64,000 nucleotides of DNA from JAZKJD01 sp040384585 (GCA_040384585.1 JAZKJD010000007.1:19081-83080); one strand, 5' to 3'; shown: positions 24,482 through 32,890, counted from the stretch's first letter. Program-made: numbers and translations. Notes: a model not told the origin generated them from the sequence alone.

Positions 24482-25552
24482 ATGAAGAAACAAGGTAAAG
24501 TACAATCGCTTATTTTCTCTGCCCTGTGTTTATTAGGTATGACAGTACAATCCTCAGCGGCAACGACAATTCCTTACAAACCGTATGTGGATGTTGCTTT
24601 ATCCAGCATTACACAATGGGATCCGGCCAGTCAAAGCATGCAACCTTTAGGATTATTACCTTTACTCAAAAATCCTGGCTTAAAAGCACTGCGCTTATCC
24701 TTTATCACTTCGGATGGTGGACAGTGCGCCGGAACTTGGGCTGGTTACCCTGTTTCAGAAGATCCAGAACAAGGGTTTGGCATGCCAGTTTTTAAAAAAC
24801 TGCGAGAACAAGGTGCTCATCTCAGTATTGCATTAGGCGGTCTGAATGGTGAATACCTATCACAAGCTTGTAAGTCCACTGTGGATTTACAATCAGTCTA
24901 TGAGGAAATTGTTCGCATCTACAAGCCCACCTCTTTAGATTTCGATCTTGAAAATAATATACAAACAAATAATGCACAATTAGATCGACTCATGCAGGCC
25001 ATCCAAGGCGTGAAAAATAATTATACGGATCTTAAAATTAGTTTTACCCTCCCGGTTCTGCCAACAGGTCTGGTAGAAAATTTAGGTTTAAATGTTTTAA
25101 AAAGAGCAGAAATCAATGGTCTATCGGATTACGCCGTTAATATTATGGCCATGGACTATGGTGATTACTTTGGTTCTGCTATGGGAGAAAACGCCATTAA
25201 AGCCGCTACCAATACATTTAAACAATTAAAAGCACTTTATCCTGATCAGTCCGATGCTACGCTCTGGTCTCGCATTGAGGTTACGCCCATGATTGGTCTT
25301 AACGATACCAGTAACGATCAAGTACCTCAAAATTTTGCATTACCTGGCGATGTTAAGCTGCTCAAAGCCTTTGCAGCCGCGAATAAAATAAACGGATTAT
25401 CCGCTTGGTCTATCACGCGTGATCATTCTTGTAATGACAAATGGGTAAGTACGGATTGCTCCAGTCAAAACCCAATGACAAAAAAGCCTAACCAAGCTAA
25501 GGATTTTGAGTACAGTAAATATTTTATGAGTCCTGTTTCTAGAGCAATGTAA
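24482..25552 (+). CDS. Secreted GH18 chitinase-like glycoside hydrolase
   Basis: The 356-residue protein begins with a signal peptide (KVQSLIFSALCLLGMTVQSSA, cleavage near residue 27) and then shows a GH18 TIM barrel. Visible parts are the YVDVALSSITQWD first strand, LSIALGGLNGE, the catalytic SLDFDLEN motif (Asp153, Asp155, acid Glu157), and MAMDYGDYFG for substrate binding. It has no separate chitin-binding domain. The likely substrate is chitin or chito-oligosaccharides, which fits a bacterium living with arthropods or amoebae. Export to the periplasm by Sec, and possibly further by type II secretion, is inferred. It is the last intact gene of the integrative element before ISL3 debris. 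Confidence 0.88.
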   Translation: MKKQGKVQSLIFSALCLLGMTVQSSAATTIPYKPYVDVALSSITQWDPASQSMQPLGLLPLLKNPGLKALRLSFITSDGGQCAGTWAGYPVSEDPEQGFGMPVFKKLREQGAHLSIALGGLNGEYLSQACKSTVDLQSVYEEIVRIYKPTSLDFDLENNIQTNNAQLDRLMQAIQGVKNNYTDLKISFTLPVLPTGLVENLGLNVLKRAEINGLSDYAVNIMAMDYGDYFGSAMGENAIKAATNTFKQLKALYPDQSDATLWSRIEVTPMIGLNDTSNDQVPQNFALPGDVKLLKAFAAANKINGLSAWSITRDHSCNDKWVSTDCSSQNPMTKKPNQAKDFEYSKYFMSPVSRAM

Positions 25553-25641
25553 ATATAAAAGGTTCTCCCCAATTGAGGGGGCAAATTAATCGCATAAAAT
25601 CATCTTAAGTTGTTGAAAAAACCAAGATAAAAGAGATTAAG

Positions 25642-26155
25642 ATGCCAGTAAAAATTGTATCGTAAATTTACCCGGATTTAAACTGCGGGAAGTGAAGGGA
25701 AGCAACTCATTAATACTGAAGGTGACTTATCATAAGAAGCCACGTTGCGTCAGCTGTCAGAGCAAGGATCTACGTAAGAAAGCGAGCTTTATACGTCAAG
25801 TACAGCATGAAACGATAGGTCCTAGGCGAACGAGTCTTGAATGTAAAGCGCATAAATTCTATTGTCGCACTTGTGGATGTTATTTTAATCAACGGTTTCC
25901 GGGAATAGGAAAACATCAACGAGCGACAGAACGTTTACAAAAACAAGTATTCCATCAGCACACGCAAGGCGTATCCCAGCAAGCGTTAGCGAAGGATTTT
26001 AAGTTAGGTAAAGCCACCCTAGAACGTTGGTATCATAAACGCTACCCACTTGAGCATCAGGAACGTAAGGCTTCTCCCTGTCCTATCGTACTGGGGATTG
26101 ATGAACATTCTTTTAGTAAAAAACAAGGTTATGCCACGACGTTTTGTGATTAATG
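25642..26155 (+). pseudogene. Degraded ISL3-family transposase
   Basis: Starts MPVKIVS at 25642, then a one-base shift near 25664 restores the frame as NLPGFKLREVKGSNSLIL. The zinc-binding N-terminus follows (CVSCQSKDLRKK ... FYCRTCGCYFNQRFPGIG), then the helix-turn-helix VSQQALAKDFKLGKATLERWY, and the first part of the DDE domain (PIVLGIDEHSFSKKQGYATTFCD) before a stop at 26153-26155. The remaining two thirds of a normal ISL3 transposase are missing. Sequence from 26156 to 26318 shows no further recognisable reading frame. Confidence 0.88.
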
Positions 26156-26318
26156 AAGCATCAGCGCGGCTTATTGTCGTGTTTACGGACTAAACCAAAT
26201 AATTTAAGTGTCAAGCAACTCATTAAACGTAATGAGTATTTAAACCAGCAACCTGCCCCCAATGCCCCACTACTGCCCCACAAAGGAGTAGTTTAATGAG
26301 GAGAAGTTATCTAAGTCC

Positions 26319-26375
26319 TTGATTTTACTGGTGGGCCGTGATGGAATCGAACCATCGACCAATAGATTAAAAGTC
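26319..26375 (-). repeat. Right attachment site overlapping the intact tRNA-Lys 3' half
   Basis: Identical over 57 bases to 12178-12234. It extends 10 bases beyond the CCA end of the tRNA and ends in the anticodon stem-loop. The 14-base motif CCCACTACTGCCCC lies just inside the element at 26266-26279 and is matched at 12355-12368 near the other end. Confidence 0.9.
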
Positions 26376-26404
26376 TACTGCTCTACCAACTGAGCTAACG
26401 GCCC
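26329..26404 (-). tRNA. tRNA-Lys (anticodon TTT), CCA encoded
   Basis: Read on the minus strand it has a 7-bp acceptor stem GGGCCGT/ACGGCCC, D-arm AGCTCAGTTGGTAGAGC, anticodon loop CTTTTAA, T-arm GGTTCGATTCC and an encoded CCA at 26329-26331. All four arms pair. This is the integration target of the adjacent 14-kb element; its 3' half is duplicated at 12178-12234. Confidence 0.97.
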
Positions 26405-26866
26405 AATAATTGAACCGCAGATTGTAGTCAATCTGACGGGGAATATCAATCCCATCTTTTTTCAGCTGATTTCTGCCTATTTCTTAACGATCCAAACTCG
26501 TTTAACTACCCTGAGTCAACCCCCAACCTCACCACTCTCCACCGGCATTACTGATCTTGCAACAGTTTATTAGACCCTAAGAAGGGAGAGATTGATAAAA
26601 CCGTTATTGCAATCAACAGGAGATAAATACCCTAAAATTGAATGATGGCTGTAATTGTTATAAAAGATTTCGATATAATAAAAAATACTTTGCTTCGCTC
26701 GGTTCACGCGATCCATAACGCTAGAAATAAACATATTTTGTTTTCAAAGCCAGCCTTCTAAAGTTTCTAAAGTGCGAATATTGACATTTTCTGGAAACCA
26801 GGCTACCAAATGTTGAGTGATTGGTTGTTTAAAAAAGCGTAATTATTAATTAAAGGAATACAGACC
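26405..26866. other. Gene-free stretch with IS3 debris
   Basis: No intact gene. It contains the C-terminal remnant of an IS3-family OrfB and its terminal repeat at 26552-26716, on the minus strand. The remainder up to the adhesin gene shows no coding signal. Confidence 0.6.
26552..26716 (-). pseudogene. IS3-family transposase OrfB, C-terminal remnant
   Basis: On the minus strand the frame from 26716 reads MDRVNRAKQSIFYYIEIF and then YSHHSILGYLSPVD, the characteristic C-terminal end of IS3-type integrase-like OrfB (consensus Y-N-x-x-R-x-H-S-x-L-G-Y-x-S-P). It stops at 26570-26572. The element end TGATCTTGC lies at 26552, inverted relative to the transposase, as expected for the right terminal repeat. 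A matching orfA left-end remnant is at 11637-11938. Confidence 0.82.
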
Positions 26867-27628
26867 ATGCAAAGGAATATGCAAGCATTTAAGCAGCTAT
26901 ACCCTTTACTTTTTTCTTTTATTTTTTTTATACCGAGTACACATGCACGCGAGCCCTTACCGCCACGCTTTGCAGCGAATGCGGATACCGGTGTGTATAC
27001 AGTAGGTCAAGCTGATTTAATGCTTTCTTTGGATGGAGACAGTCAACATAATCTCTATGTAGATCCACAAGGTGCCTATGGTAGTGATCAACAATGGGTT
27101 GGTGATCTCGGTTTAGGTTATCGCTGGATCAAGAATGATGCAGCGATAGTAGGCGCCTATGTATTTGCCGGACGCACGCGCGTAGCGAACAATAGTAGTT
27201 TTTGGATAACCAATCCGGGTTTGGAAGTCATGGGAAGTCGTTGGGATGCGCGGATTAATGCGTATATTCCGGTAGCAGGACGTAGCAATGAGTTAGGTAT
27301 AAGAGAATTCAATGTAAGCACCCCTGTTTTTACCGGTCATACGGGCGTTATTAATAGTGTGTTCAATAGTGGGAATGCCATTCAACAAATAGGCAATGGT
27401 GCTGATGCTCGAGTGGGCTATCAAATTTTCCGACAAGTGCCATTAAAAGGCTATGTAGGCACGTATTTTTTTGCGATTCCTAATACCGATAATATATTTG
27501 GTGGTGCGGCAGGATTAGACTATTGGTTTGATGATAATATTCGACTATTTGCAAATTATAGTTATGATAAATACCAACATAAGAAAATCTTATTATTCAG
27601 CAAAACCCGTCCATTACGGGTAGCATAG
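26867..27628 (+). CDS. Inverse-autotransporter-type beta-barrel protein, truncated by frameshift
   Basis: A 253-residue protein with a signal peptide (LYPLLFSFIFFIPSTHA) followed by a beta-barrel region. The motifs QWVGDLGLGYRWIKNDAAIVGAYVFAG, SRWDARINAYIPV and GYVGTYFF resemble the inverse autotransporter (intimin/invasin) barrel that anchors adhesins in the outer membrane. The barrel appears to end normally at NYSYDKYQ. The following 20 residues (HKKILLFSKTRPLRVA) look out of frame: reading the other frame from 27583 gives ENLIIQQNPSITGSIG and runs straight into the next frame at 27631. The gene therefore seems to be the 5' part of a longer adhesin broken near 27575-27600. Confidence 0.68.
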   Translation: MQRNMQAFKQLYPLLFSFIFFIPSTHAREPLPPRFAANADTGVYTVGQADLMLSLDGDSQHNLYVDPQGAYGSDQQWVGDLGLGYRWIKNDAAIVGAYVFAGRTRVANNSSFWITNPGLEVMGSRWDARINAYIPVAGRSNELGIREFNVSTPVFTGHTGVINSVFNSGNAIQQIGNGADARVGYQIFRQVPLKGYVGTYFFAIPNTDNIFGGAAGLDYWFDDNIRLFANYSYDKYQHKKILLFSKTRPLRVA

Positions 27629-27630
27629 GG

Positions 27631-28140
27631 GTGAGTGGAAGCATCAACAGCACTAATGTTTTGATTACGGGTAGCCAGATTGGTACATTAGCCCATCCTT
27701 TTAGGACAGGAGTTCATCTAGCTTCTGGATCTCAGTTCACTATTGAGTCTAGTTCAATCATTGCATTTAGTCCTGGTCCTGTTACGACGGGAATAAATAT
27801 AGATGATTCAGGTACAGCTCTTACGCTGAATAACAGTACAATTTCTGTTTCTGGGGCAGTTGGGACACCTGTCGGCTCAAATCGAGGAATCGATACAAAT
27901 AATGCAACTGCTGCTACAGTGACAATTAATACAAGTAATATAACGGTAGGTACAAACGCGGAAACAGTTGAACAGGTAGGTATATTTAATGTTGTTAGCG
28001 CTTCCGCGATAACAATGAATGGTGGGACTTTAGCAATTGCGGGCACGGCTCCCGGTCCTCAGTTATTTACTAGCGGTGCTCCTGTGACGCTTAATGCTGT
28101 TACGTGCATACTTAATGGAACAACAGTAGTTTGTCCATAA
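27631..28140 (+). CDS. Downstream passenger fragment of the same adhesin (beta-helix-like)
   Basis: A 169-residue frame rich in Thr, Ser, Asn, Ile and Gly with repeating strand-turn units (INSTNVLITGSQIG, TLNNSTISVSGA, TVTINTSNITVG, ITMNGGTLAIAG), typical of right-handed beta-helix passengers. The frame is open upstream to 27583 and overlaps the end of the barrel gene, so both were probably one reading frame before a small indel. Ends with a pair of Cys (VTCILNGTTVVCP). Unlikely to be made alone because it has no signal peptide or convincing ribosome site. Confidence 0.55.
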   Translation: MSGSINSTNVLITGSQIGTLAHPFRTGVHLASGSQFTIESSSIIAFSPGPVTTGINIDDSGTALTLNNSTISVSGAVGTPVGSNRGIDTNNATAATVTINTSNITVGTNAETVEQVGIFNVVSASAITMNGGTLAIAGTAPGPQLFTSGAPVTLNAVTCILNGTTVVCP

Positions 28141-28212
28141 GCTGTTAGTTGTTGGGATAAGCAGCATTTATAAAAAATACGAGTTTCGTGAATAGATGAA
28201 ACAGGCTTGTGC

Positions 28213-28316
28213 AGAATAAGGGATTATTGAATAGAAGGCCTTAATGAACAGGGATGTTCATTAAGAGCTGCAGGGACGTATTGATGCGTGTCTGATATTC
28301 AATAATCCCTTATTCT
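28213..28316. repeat. Nested palindrome (family F)
   Basis: Outer 21-base perfect arms at 28213-28233 and 28296-28316 (AGAATAAGGGATTATTGAATA). Inside is a second hairpin with 10-base arms CTTAATGAAC/GTTCATTAAG at 28240-28264. Only one copy is seen in this window. It lies between the broken adhesin and the epmB remnant. Confidence 0.8.
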
Positions 28317-28360
28317 AATAACTCAAAATTTTTACCGCGAAACTTCTGTGATAAAAAGCT

Positions 28361-28543
28361 ATGCAAGAACATTGGCAGACGCTGCTTAAAGAAGTGATTA
28401 CTTCTCCAGAAGAATTAGTAGAGCAACTTCACTTAGGTACCGATTTACTGCCCGCCGCACGGCGGGCAGCTATTATTTCCATTACGCATACCAAGAGGTT
28501 CTGTGGCACGCATGCAAAAAGGTGCTAGCGCATGATCTTTAAG
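28361..28543 (+). pseudogene. epmB: N-terminal remnant of epmB (EF-P beta-lysylation, lysine 2,3-aminomutase-like)
   Basis: The first frame, from ATG 28361, reads MQEHWQTLLKEVITSPEELV and continues to LLPAARRAA, matching the start of EpmB/YjeK. After a shift near 28470 another frame reads FPLRIPRGSVARMQKG, matching the FALRVPRSFIDRMEKG segment that comes next in the family. A stop follows, and the radical-SAM core (CxxxCRYCFRR) is absent. EpmB converts the lysine used to modify elongation factor P. Sequence from 28544 to the next gene shows nothing else recognisable. Confidence 0.7.
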
Positions 28544-28653
28544 CAAAGTGACAATGATTCTATCAACACGTCTAAAACCACTCAAAAAGCCCTGTCAAAG
28601 CGCAAGCGTAACACCTTCACCCAATGGCCTTAGATTTTAGCCGAACCTTACCC

Positions 28654-29496
28654 TCATTCAGATAAACAACTAGCAGATGGCTCAAAAGGATCATTAGTCG
28701 GCTCATCTGCTAACACACGTAGACCCTTATCGGATTCAGGAGAAGCCAAAAAAAACTTTCCTGCTTTATAAGCGGAAGAAGTTGAGGGTGGAATCTCCAT
28801 AGGATCGCATGCGCTTAGCGACAGAGATTCAGTTTGACTCTGGGATAAGGTGTCCTGACTAGAAAAAATCCGCCTAAAAGACCTAAAATAGGATTGGCGA
28901 GAGTTACAGATATTATTTAATTTTTCTTCGCATTCACGAAGACCTCGCTTAGCAACCGCTATCAGAAAATATTCTGGTAAGCTTACACTGCAAAATAAAA
29001 TAGTGCTAAAACAAACAGCTATTATGGATAGGGGAATAATGATGTGCGGAATAGAGGCCGCTAAAGTTGGAATAAAAATAAGCAGCAGTATCGTGATAAG
29101 TGAAGCAACAGCTATCGATGCAAGCAACGCTGCTTGCATTAATAATCGCATTTTATTCGTATAAGTCAGTAACTCACCGTACTGGATATATTTCTCCACT
29201 AGCGCAATAGGATTTTTTTCGCATGGCTTTGCTAATAAGCAGTAGTAATGTACTTCCACCTTATTTTCTAGGAGATAAAAAGTCAGATCTTTTCTGATTG
29301 TTTCGATTTCTGCAAGATAATCCAGAATCAAGTCTTTTTGGCAGTATTTTGGAATTCTATTTTCTGGAATTTTAAAGTGTATCGCATTCTTGTCCATTTT
29401 TTTGATAAGCGATTGATACAGATTAGGATCCGTATAGCTTTTCATCAAGGTACGCACTTTTCCCATTTCCATATTCCTGTTCAGTTCGCAATCCAA
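28654..29496 (-). CDS. Hypothetical protein with two central membrane segments
   Basis: A 280-residue protein. The N-terminal 110 residues are charged and helical. Two strongly hydrophobic segments follow at about 118-145 and 150-175 (ALLASIAVASLITILLLIFIP, then HIIIPLSIIAVCFSTILFC), then a cytosolic-type C-terminal tail of about 100 residues rich in Ser, Pro and acidic residues. This layout, a hairpin of two membrane helices with polar ends and no signal peptide, is common among Legionella/Coxiella Dot/Icm substrates, but no motif proves secretion. It is convergent with the epmB remnant and ends 39 bases from the opt stop region. Confidence 0.6.
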   Translation of the reverse strand: MDCELNRNMEMGKVRTLMKSYTDPNLYQSLIKKMDKNAIHFKIPENRIPKYCQKDLILDYLAEIETIRKDLTFYLLENKVEVHYYCLLAKPCEKNPIALVEKYIQYGELLTYTNKMRLLMQAALLASIAVASLITILLLIFIPTLAASIPHIIIPLSIIAVCFSTILFCSVSLPEYFLIAVAKRGLRECEEKLNNICNSRQSYFRSFRRIFSSQDTLSQSQTESLSLSACDPMEIPPSTSSAYKAGKFFLASPESDKGLRVLADEPTNDPFEPSASCLSE

Positions 29497-29535
29497 GATC
29501 GCAGCAATGCAACAATGTTGAAGTAAAAGAGTAAT

Positions 29536-31515
29536 TTATAAACCTGTTCTAAAACTGATTCGATAAAATACAAAACCCAATCCCAATACACTGAAAAAAC
29601 CCAAGCTTGTTGCCAACCCAACCCTACTAATAGGCATGATAGCTAAAATAGCGGGATTACCTGTTACTGACATAGGAATAGCGAGTAATACATCCATTAA
29701 TGCCGATCCCGCTACCAAGCCACAGGCTAGCAATACGGCATAGTGTTGCTGTCGATTTATCTGTAATCTCTTTTCCTCTTCGACATTCAGCAATTGGTGT
29801 TGGAATTTTTGTTTTATAAAAAATGCAAATAAACTTCCTATAAATAGAGGAATAGAAGAACTTAAGGGTAAATAAATTCCCATTGCCACGCCTAATAAAG
29901 AAATTTTTCTAAATCCTAATAAGTGCAGCATAATAAAAATTAGCATGATCAATGCACCAATACCCAGCATATTCCACGGTAAATCGTGATTAAACACCCC
30001 TTGGGTTAAGCCTGCCATCATAGCGGCGGGTGGTGCTGCTAAGGTTTGTGTGGGATCCATGCCTGGGTGTGGCAGTATCGTCGTCAAGCCATACACATTG
30101 AACAAAAGCTCCATCACATAAGGAATCACTAAAGCCGCGACTATAACGCCTAGTATCAGCATAATCTGTTGTTGCCACGGCTTTGCACCAATGAGATGAC
30201 CTACCTTAAGGTCTTGTATATTATCATTCGCAATACACGCTGTTCCTGCAACGACAGCGCCAATCATAATGGTAATAGCGGCTGCTGTCAGTAATTCTGC
30301 TGATATGAATTGATGTTCCTGAAAAACAAGCAATGCACGTAAAATAATAGCTATCAATAGGAGTCCTGCAATTACAATAGCCGACCCAGGACTTGCTGTA
30401 ACACCAACCAAACCAGAAAAATATCCACAAATAGCGGCAAAAATAAAACCTATCACCAAGACATACAAAACAGTACCCAGAATAAAAAAATGGGGAGCAC
30501 CCAACATGAAAATTTGCAGAGGAAATAAATAGTCAAATAAAAAATAAATGCAAATAATAAGAACAAGCAAACCCGATAGTAAATAAACGGTAGGGATATC
30601 TTGTTCAGTAGAGGAAGGCAACTTGTTTGGAATTTTTTTGAGTAAGCCTTGTATCGATAGGCGTAAACTTTGGTAAAAAGGCTTTAATAAATTGAGTAGG
30701 GTCCAAAGTCCTGCAATAAGCAAGGCGCCTAAACCAATATAATGGTTATCTGTTCTACCGTTTGCCAAGCTTACCGCCAAATGAAAAGGTCCTGTCAATA
30801 CCGTAAACGTACTTAAAAGCGGTAACGCAATTCCCCAAGCAATGAGCGCACCTAACACTAGACTCAAACCCACATCAAATCCAATCAAGTAACCTACACC
30901 AATTAACGCCGGAGAAAAACCTACGCCAAAACCTACTATCGTCGACTGCCCTATGACTATCCATTTTTCAGCGGCACTGGCAATGACTTTCAGTCCTGTT
31001 TGCGCTAATTCTAATAACCCTCCTAAGCCAGCACCTAACATCATTTCACGGATATGAAATGACTGTTTTTTGGCTAATTGTAAAACCTCTGCAATCGCTT
31101 TTGCTTCCGGGAAAGAAAGCTGTGGTGTTTTTATTAATATCCTACGTAAGGGAATAGAGAATAAAATTCCAAGTAAGCTACCCAATAAGGCAATAGCAAC
31201 ATTTTCTAAATAGGGAAAATGATTCCAGTAGTGAATAATAACTAGCGCTGGAATGGTAAAAACAATTCCACCCGCTACCGCCTCACCTGCTGAGGCCGCC
31301 GTTTGAATGAGATTCGTTTCATAAATACTCGTGTTTTTAAAAAAACGCAGTATCGCCATCGCCAATATCGCAGCGGGAATAGAAGCAGAAGGCAAAATTC
31401 CAATTTTTAAGGCTAAATAGGTGCTAGAGGCAGCCAAAAGCATCGCCAAAAAAATCGATAACAAAACAACTCTTAAGGTAATAACGCCTGTTTGTTTTAT
31501 ATCCAAGCTTTGCAT
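29536..31515 (-). CDS. OPT-family oligopeptide/metal-chelate transporter
   Basis: A 659-residue inner-membrane protein with about fifteen hydrophobic segments, as in the bacterial OPT family, which imports oligopeptides or metal-siderophore complexes with protons. Recognisable parts are ITLRVVLLSIFLAMLLAASSTYLALKIG near the N-terminus, SFPEAKAIAEVLQ and a VGVTASPGSAIV loop. The start at 31515 (MQSLDIKQTG) is chosen because the in-frame extension to 31695 overlaps serS in another frame and is hydrophilic, unlike any OPT N-terminus. It begins 11 bases after the serS stop, so it is likely co-transcribed with serS. Confidence 0.88.
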   Translation of the reverse strand: MQSLDIKQTGVITLRVVLLSIFLAMLLAASSTYLALKIGILPSASIPAAILAMAILRFFKNTSIYETNLIQTAASAGEAVAGGIVFTIPALVIIHYWNHFPYLENVAIALLGSLLGILFSIPLRRILIKTPQLSFPEAKAIAEVLQLAKKQSFHIREMMLGAGLGGLLELAQTGLKVIASAAEKWIVIGQSTIVGFGVGFSPALIGVGYLIGFDVGLSLVLGALIAWGIALPLLSTFTVLTGPFHLAVSLANGRTDNHYIGLGALLIAGLWTLLNLLKPFYQSLRLSIQGLLKKIPNKLPSSTEQDIPTVYLLSGLLVLIICIYFLFDYLFPLQIFMLGAPHFFILGTVLYVLVIGFIFAAICGYFSGLVGVTASPGSAIVIAGLLLIAIILRALLVFQEHQFISAELLTAAAITIMIGAVVAGTACIANDNIQDLKVGHLIGAKPWQQQIMLILGVIVAALVIPYVMELLFNVYGLTTILPHPGMDPTQTLAAPPAAMMAGLTQGVFNHDLPWNMLGIGALIMLIFIMLHLLGFRKISLLGVAMGIYLPLSSSIPLFIGSLFAFFIKQKFQHQLLNVEEEKRLQINRQQHYAVLLACGLVAGSALMDVLLAIPMSVTGNPAILAIMPISRVGLATSLGFFSVLGLGFVFYRISFRTGL

Positions 31516-31526
31516 ACATTGCTCTT

Positions 31527-32795
31527 CTAAATAAAATCTTCTTGGACATACATTTTTAATACCTCGGGAATACGTATTTTTCCTTCTGCATTCTGATAAT
31601 TTTCCATAATCGCCACCAAGGTACGGCCTACCGCCAAACCCGATCCGTTTAAGGTATGGATTAATTCGATCGTATTCGTCTTGGGGTTGCGCCAACGAGC
31701 CTGCAAACGACGTGCCTGAAAATTATCAAAATTACTACAGGATGAAATTTCACGATACCTATTTTGACTAGGCAGCCATACTTCTAAATCATAGGTTTTA
31801 GCAGCACTAAAACCCAAGTCGCCTGTACACAGAGAAACAACTCGATAAGGTAATACTAATTTTTGTAGAATGGACTCCGCTTCTTTTGTGATCGCTTCTA
31901 ATGCTAACGATGAGTCCTCTGGCTTCACAAAACGAATCAATTCTACTTTTTCAAATTGATGCTGACGAATCATGCCTCGTGTGTCTTTTCCATAAGAACC
32001 TGCTTCACTGCGAAAACAAGGGGTATGCGTCACATATTTTATTGGCAGGGCATCGGCCGAAAAAATAACATCGCGCGCCAGGTTTGTCACAGGGACTTCC
32101 GCCGTTGGAATCAAATAAAAGTTTTGCTCACCCTTTAGCGCAAATTGTTCATCCGCAAATTTAGGTAGCTGGCCCGTGTTGGTTAAACTTGTGCTATTAA
32201 CAATATAAGGCACATAAAGCTCTTCATAACCATGTTCCTGAGTATGTACTGCCAACATAAATTGAATTAAGGCGCGTTGAAGTCTTGCCAATTTTCCATG
32301 AAGAACAACAAATCGTGCCCCAGATATTTTTCCTGCCGCTTCAAAATCCATACAACCATTTTGCTGACCTAAATCAACATGGTCTCTTGGCAGAAAATCA
32401 AAATCGGGAATAGTTCCCCATTCACGTACAAGCTGGTTTGCATGTTCATCTTTCCCAACCGGTACGGTGGGATCGGGAATATTAGGGATAGTGAGATAAA
32501 TCGCTGCTAACTGCTTTTTTATTTTTTTTAATCGAGTTTCACAGATTTCGCGTTGACTTTTCATATCATCGACTTCTGCCAACAAAACGGACAGGGATTC
32601 CCCCTTTTGCTTCGCTAAACCAATCGATTTTGCACGCTGGTTACTCTCGCTCTGTAAACGCTGCGTTTGAGTTTCTAGTACCTTCCGTTGATTTTCTAAC
32701 TGTTTTATTTGCTCAGCATCCAATTGATAGCCGCGCCTAGCCAATTTCTTAGCAATCATTTCAATATCGTTACGTAAAAGCTTGGGATCTAACAT
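31527..32795 (-). CDS. serS: Seryl-tRNA synthetase
   Basis: Charges tRNA-Ser with serine. The 422-residue class II synthetase has the N-terminal antiparallel coiled-coil arm (about 30-105), motif 2 with FRSEAGSYGKDTRGMIRQHQFEKVE and motif 3 with LNGSGLAVGRTLVAIMENYQ. The substrate-specificity segment TAEVPVTN is present, as is ISSCSNFDNFQARR. Length and N-terminus MLDPKLLRND are normal. A partial family D repeat lies upstream at 32838-32890. Confidence 0.98.
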   Translation of the reverse strand: MLDPKLLRNDIEMIAKKLARRGYQLDAEQIKQLENQRKVLETQTQRLQSESNQRAKSIGLAKQKGESLSVLLAEVDDMKSQREICETRLKKIKKQLAAIYLTIPNIPDPTVPVGKDEHANQLVREWGTIPDFDFLPRDHVDLGQQNGCMDFEAAGKISGARFVVLHGKLARLQRALIQFMLAVHTQEHGYEELYVPYIVNSTSLTNTGQLPKFADEQFALKGEQNFYLIPTAEVPVTNLARDVIFSADALPIKYVTHTPCFRSEAGSYGKDTRGMIRQHQFEKVELIRFVKPEDSSLALEAITKEAESILQKLVLPYRVVSLCTGDLGFSAAKTYDLEVWLPSQNRYREISSCSNFDNFQARRLQARWRNPKTNTIELIHTLNGSGLAVGRTLVAIMENYQNAEGKIRIPEVLKMYVQEDFI

Positions 32796-32837
32796 AGAAT
32801 ATGGCCTTATCCCGTATCTCTCATTTTATTTAAAAAT

Positions 32838-32890
32838 ATTAGGGTGCGTGACAATTGTGCTAGGATGAGTGAAAAAAGGCAATAATGCCA
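32838..32890. repeat. Partial family D repeat (left arm)
   Basis: AGGGTGCGTGACAATTGTGCTAGGATGAG followed by a short GAAAAAAGGC tract closely matches the left arm of copy D2 at 55214. The right arm is missing. It lies in the serS-purL divergent intergenic region. Confidence 0.75.

Larger units (their letters stand above)
12178..26375. mobile_element. Integrative element of about 14.1 kb at tRNA-Lys
   Basis: Bounded by 57-bp direct repeats of tRNA-Lys sequence with the intact tRNA at the right. It contains a tyrosine recombinase, an excisionase-like DNA-binding protein, a replicative-helicase-like protein with DnaB N-terminal domain, a zinc ribbon, an HTH/ParB-like regulator with a divergent operator and a HigBA-type stabilising module. 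Cargo consists of trehalose-6-phosphate synthase, a GT4 glycosyltransferase, a HAD phosphatase, a chitinase and a candidate effector. No phage structural or conjugation genes are visible, so it is a small integrative, satellite-like or mobilisable island rather than a full prophage. Distance between corresponding repeat positions is 14,141 bases. Confidence 0.82.

Noticed and set aside
24526..24795. 89-residue frame overlapping the chitinase gene
   Set aside because: It is an alternative frame of the chitinase coding region and lacks its own signals.
26156..26318. Continuation of the ISL3 transposase after the stop at 26155
   Set aside because: No frame there reads as the rest of an ISL3 DDE domain; only loose similarity could be imagined.
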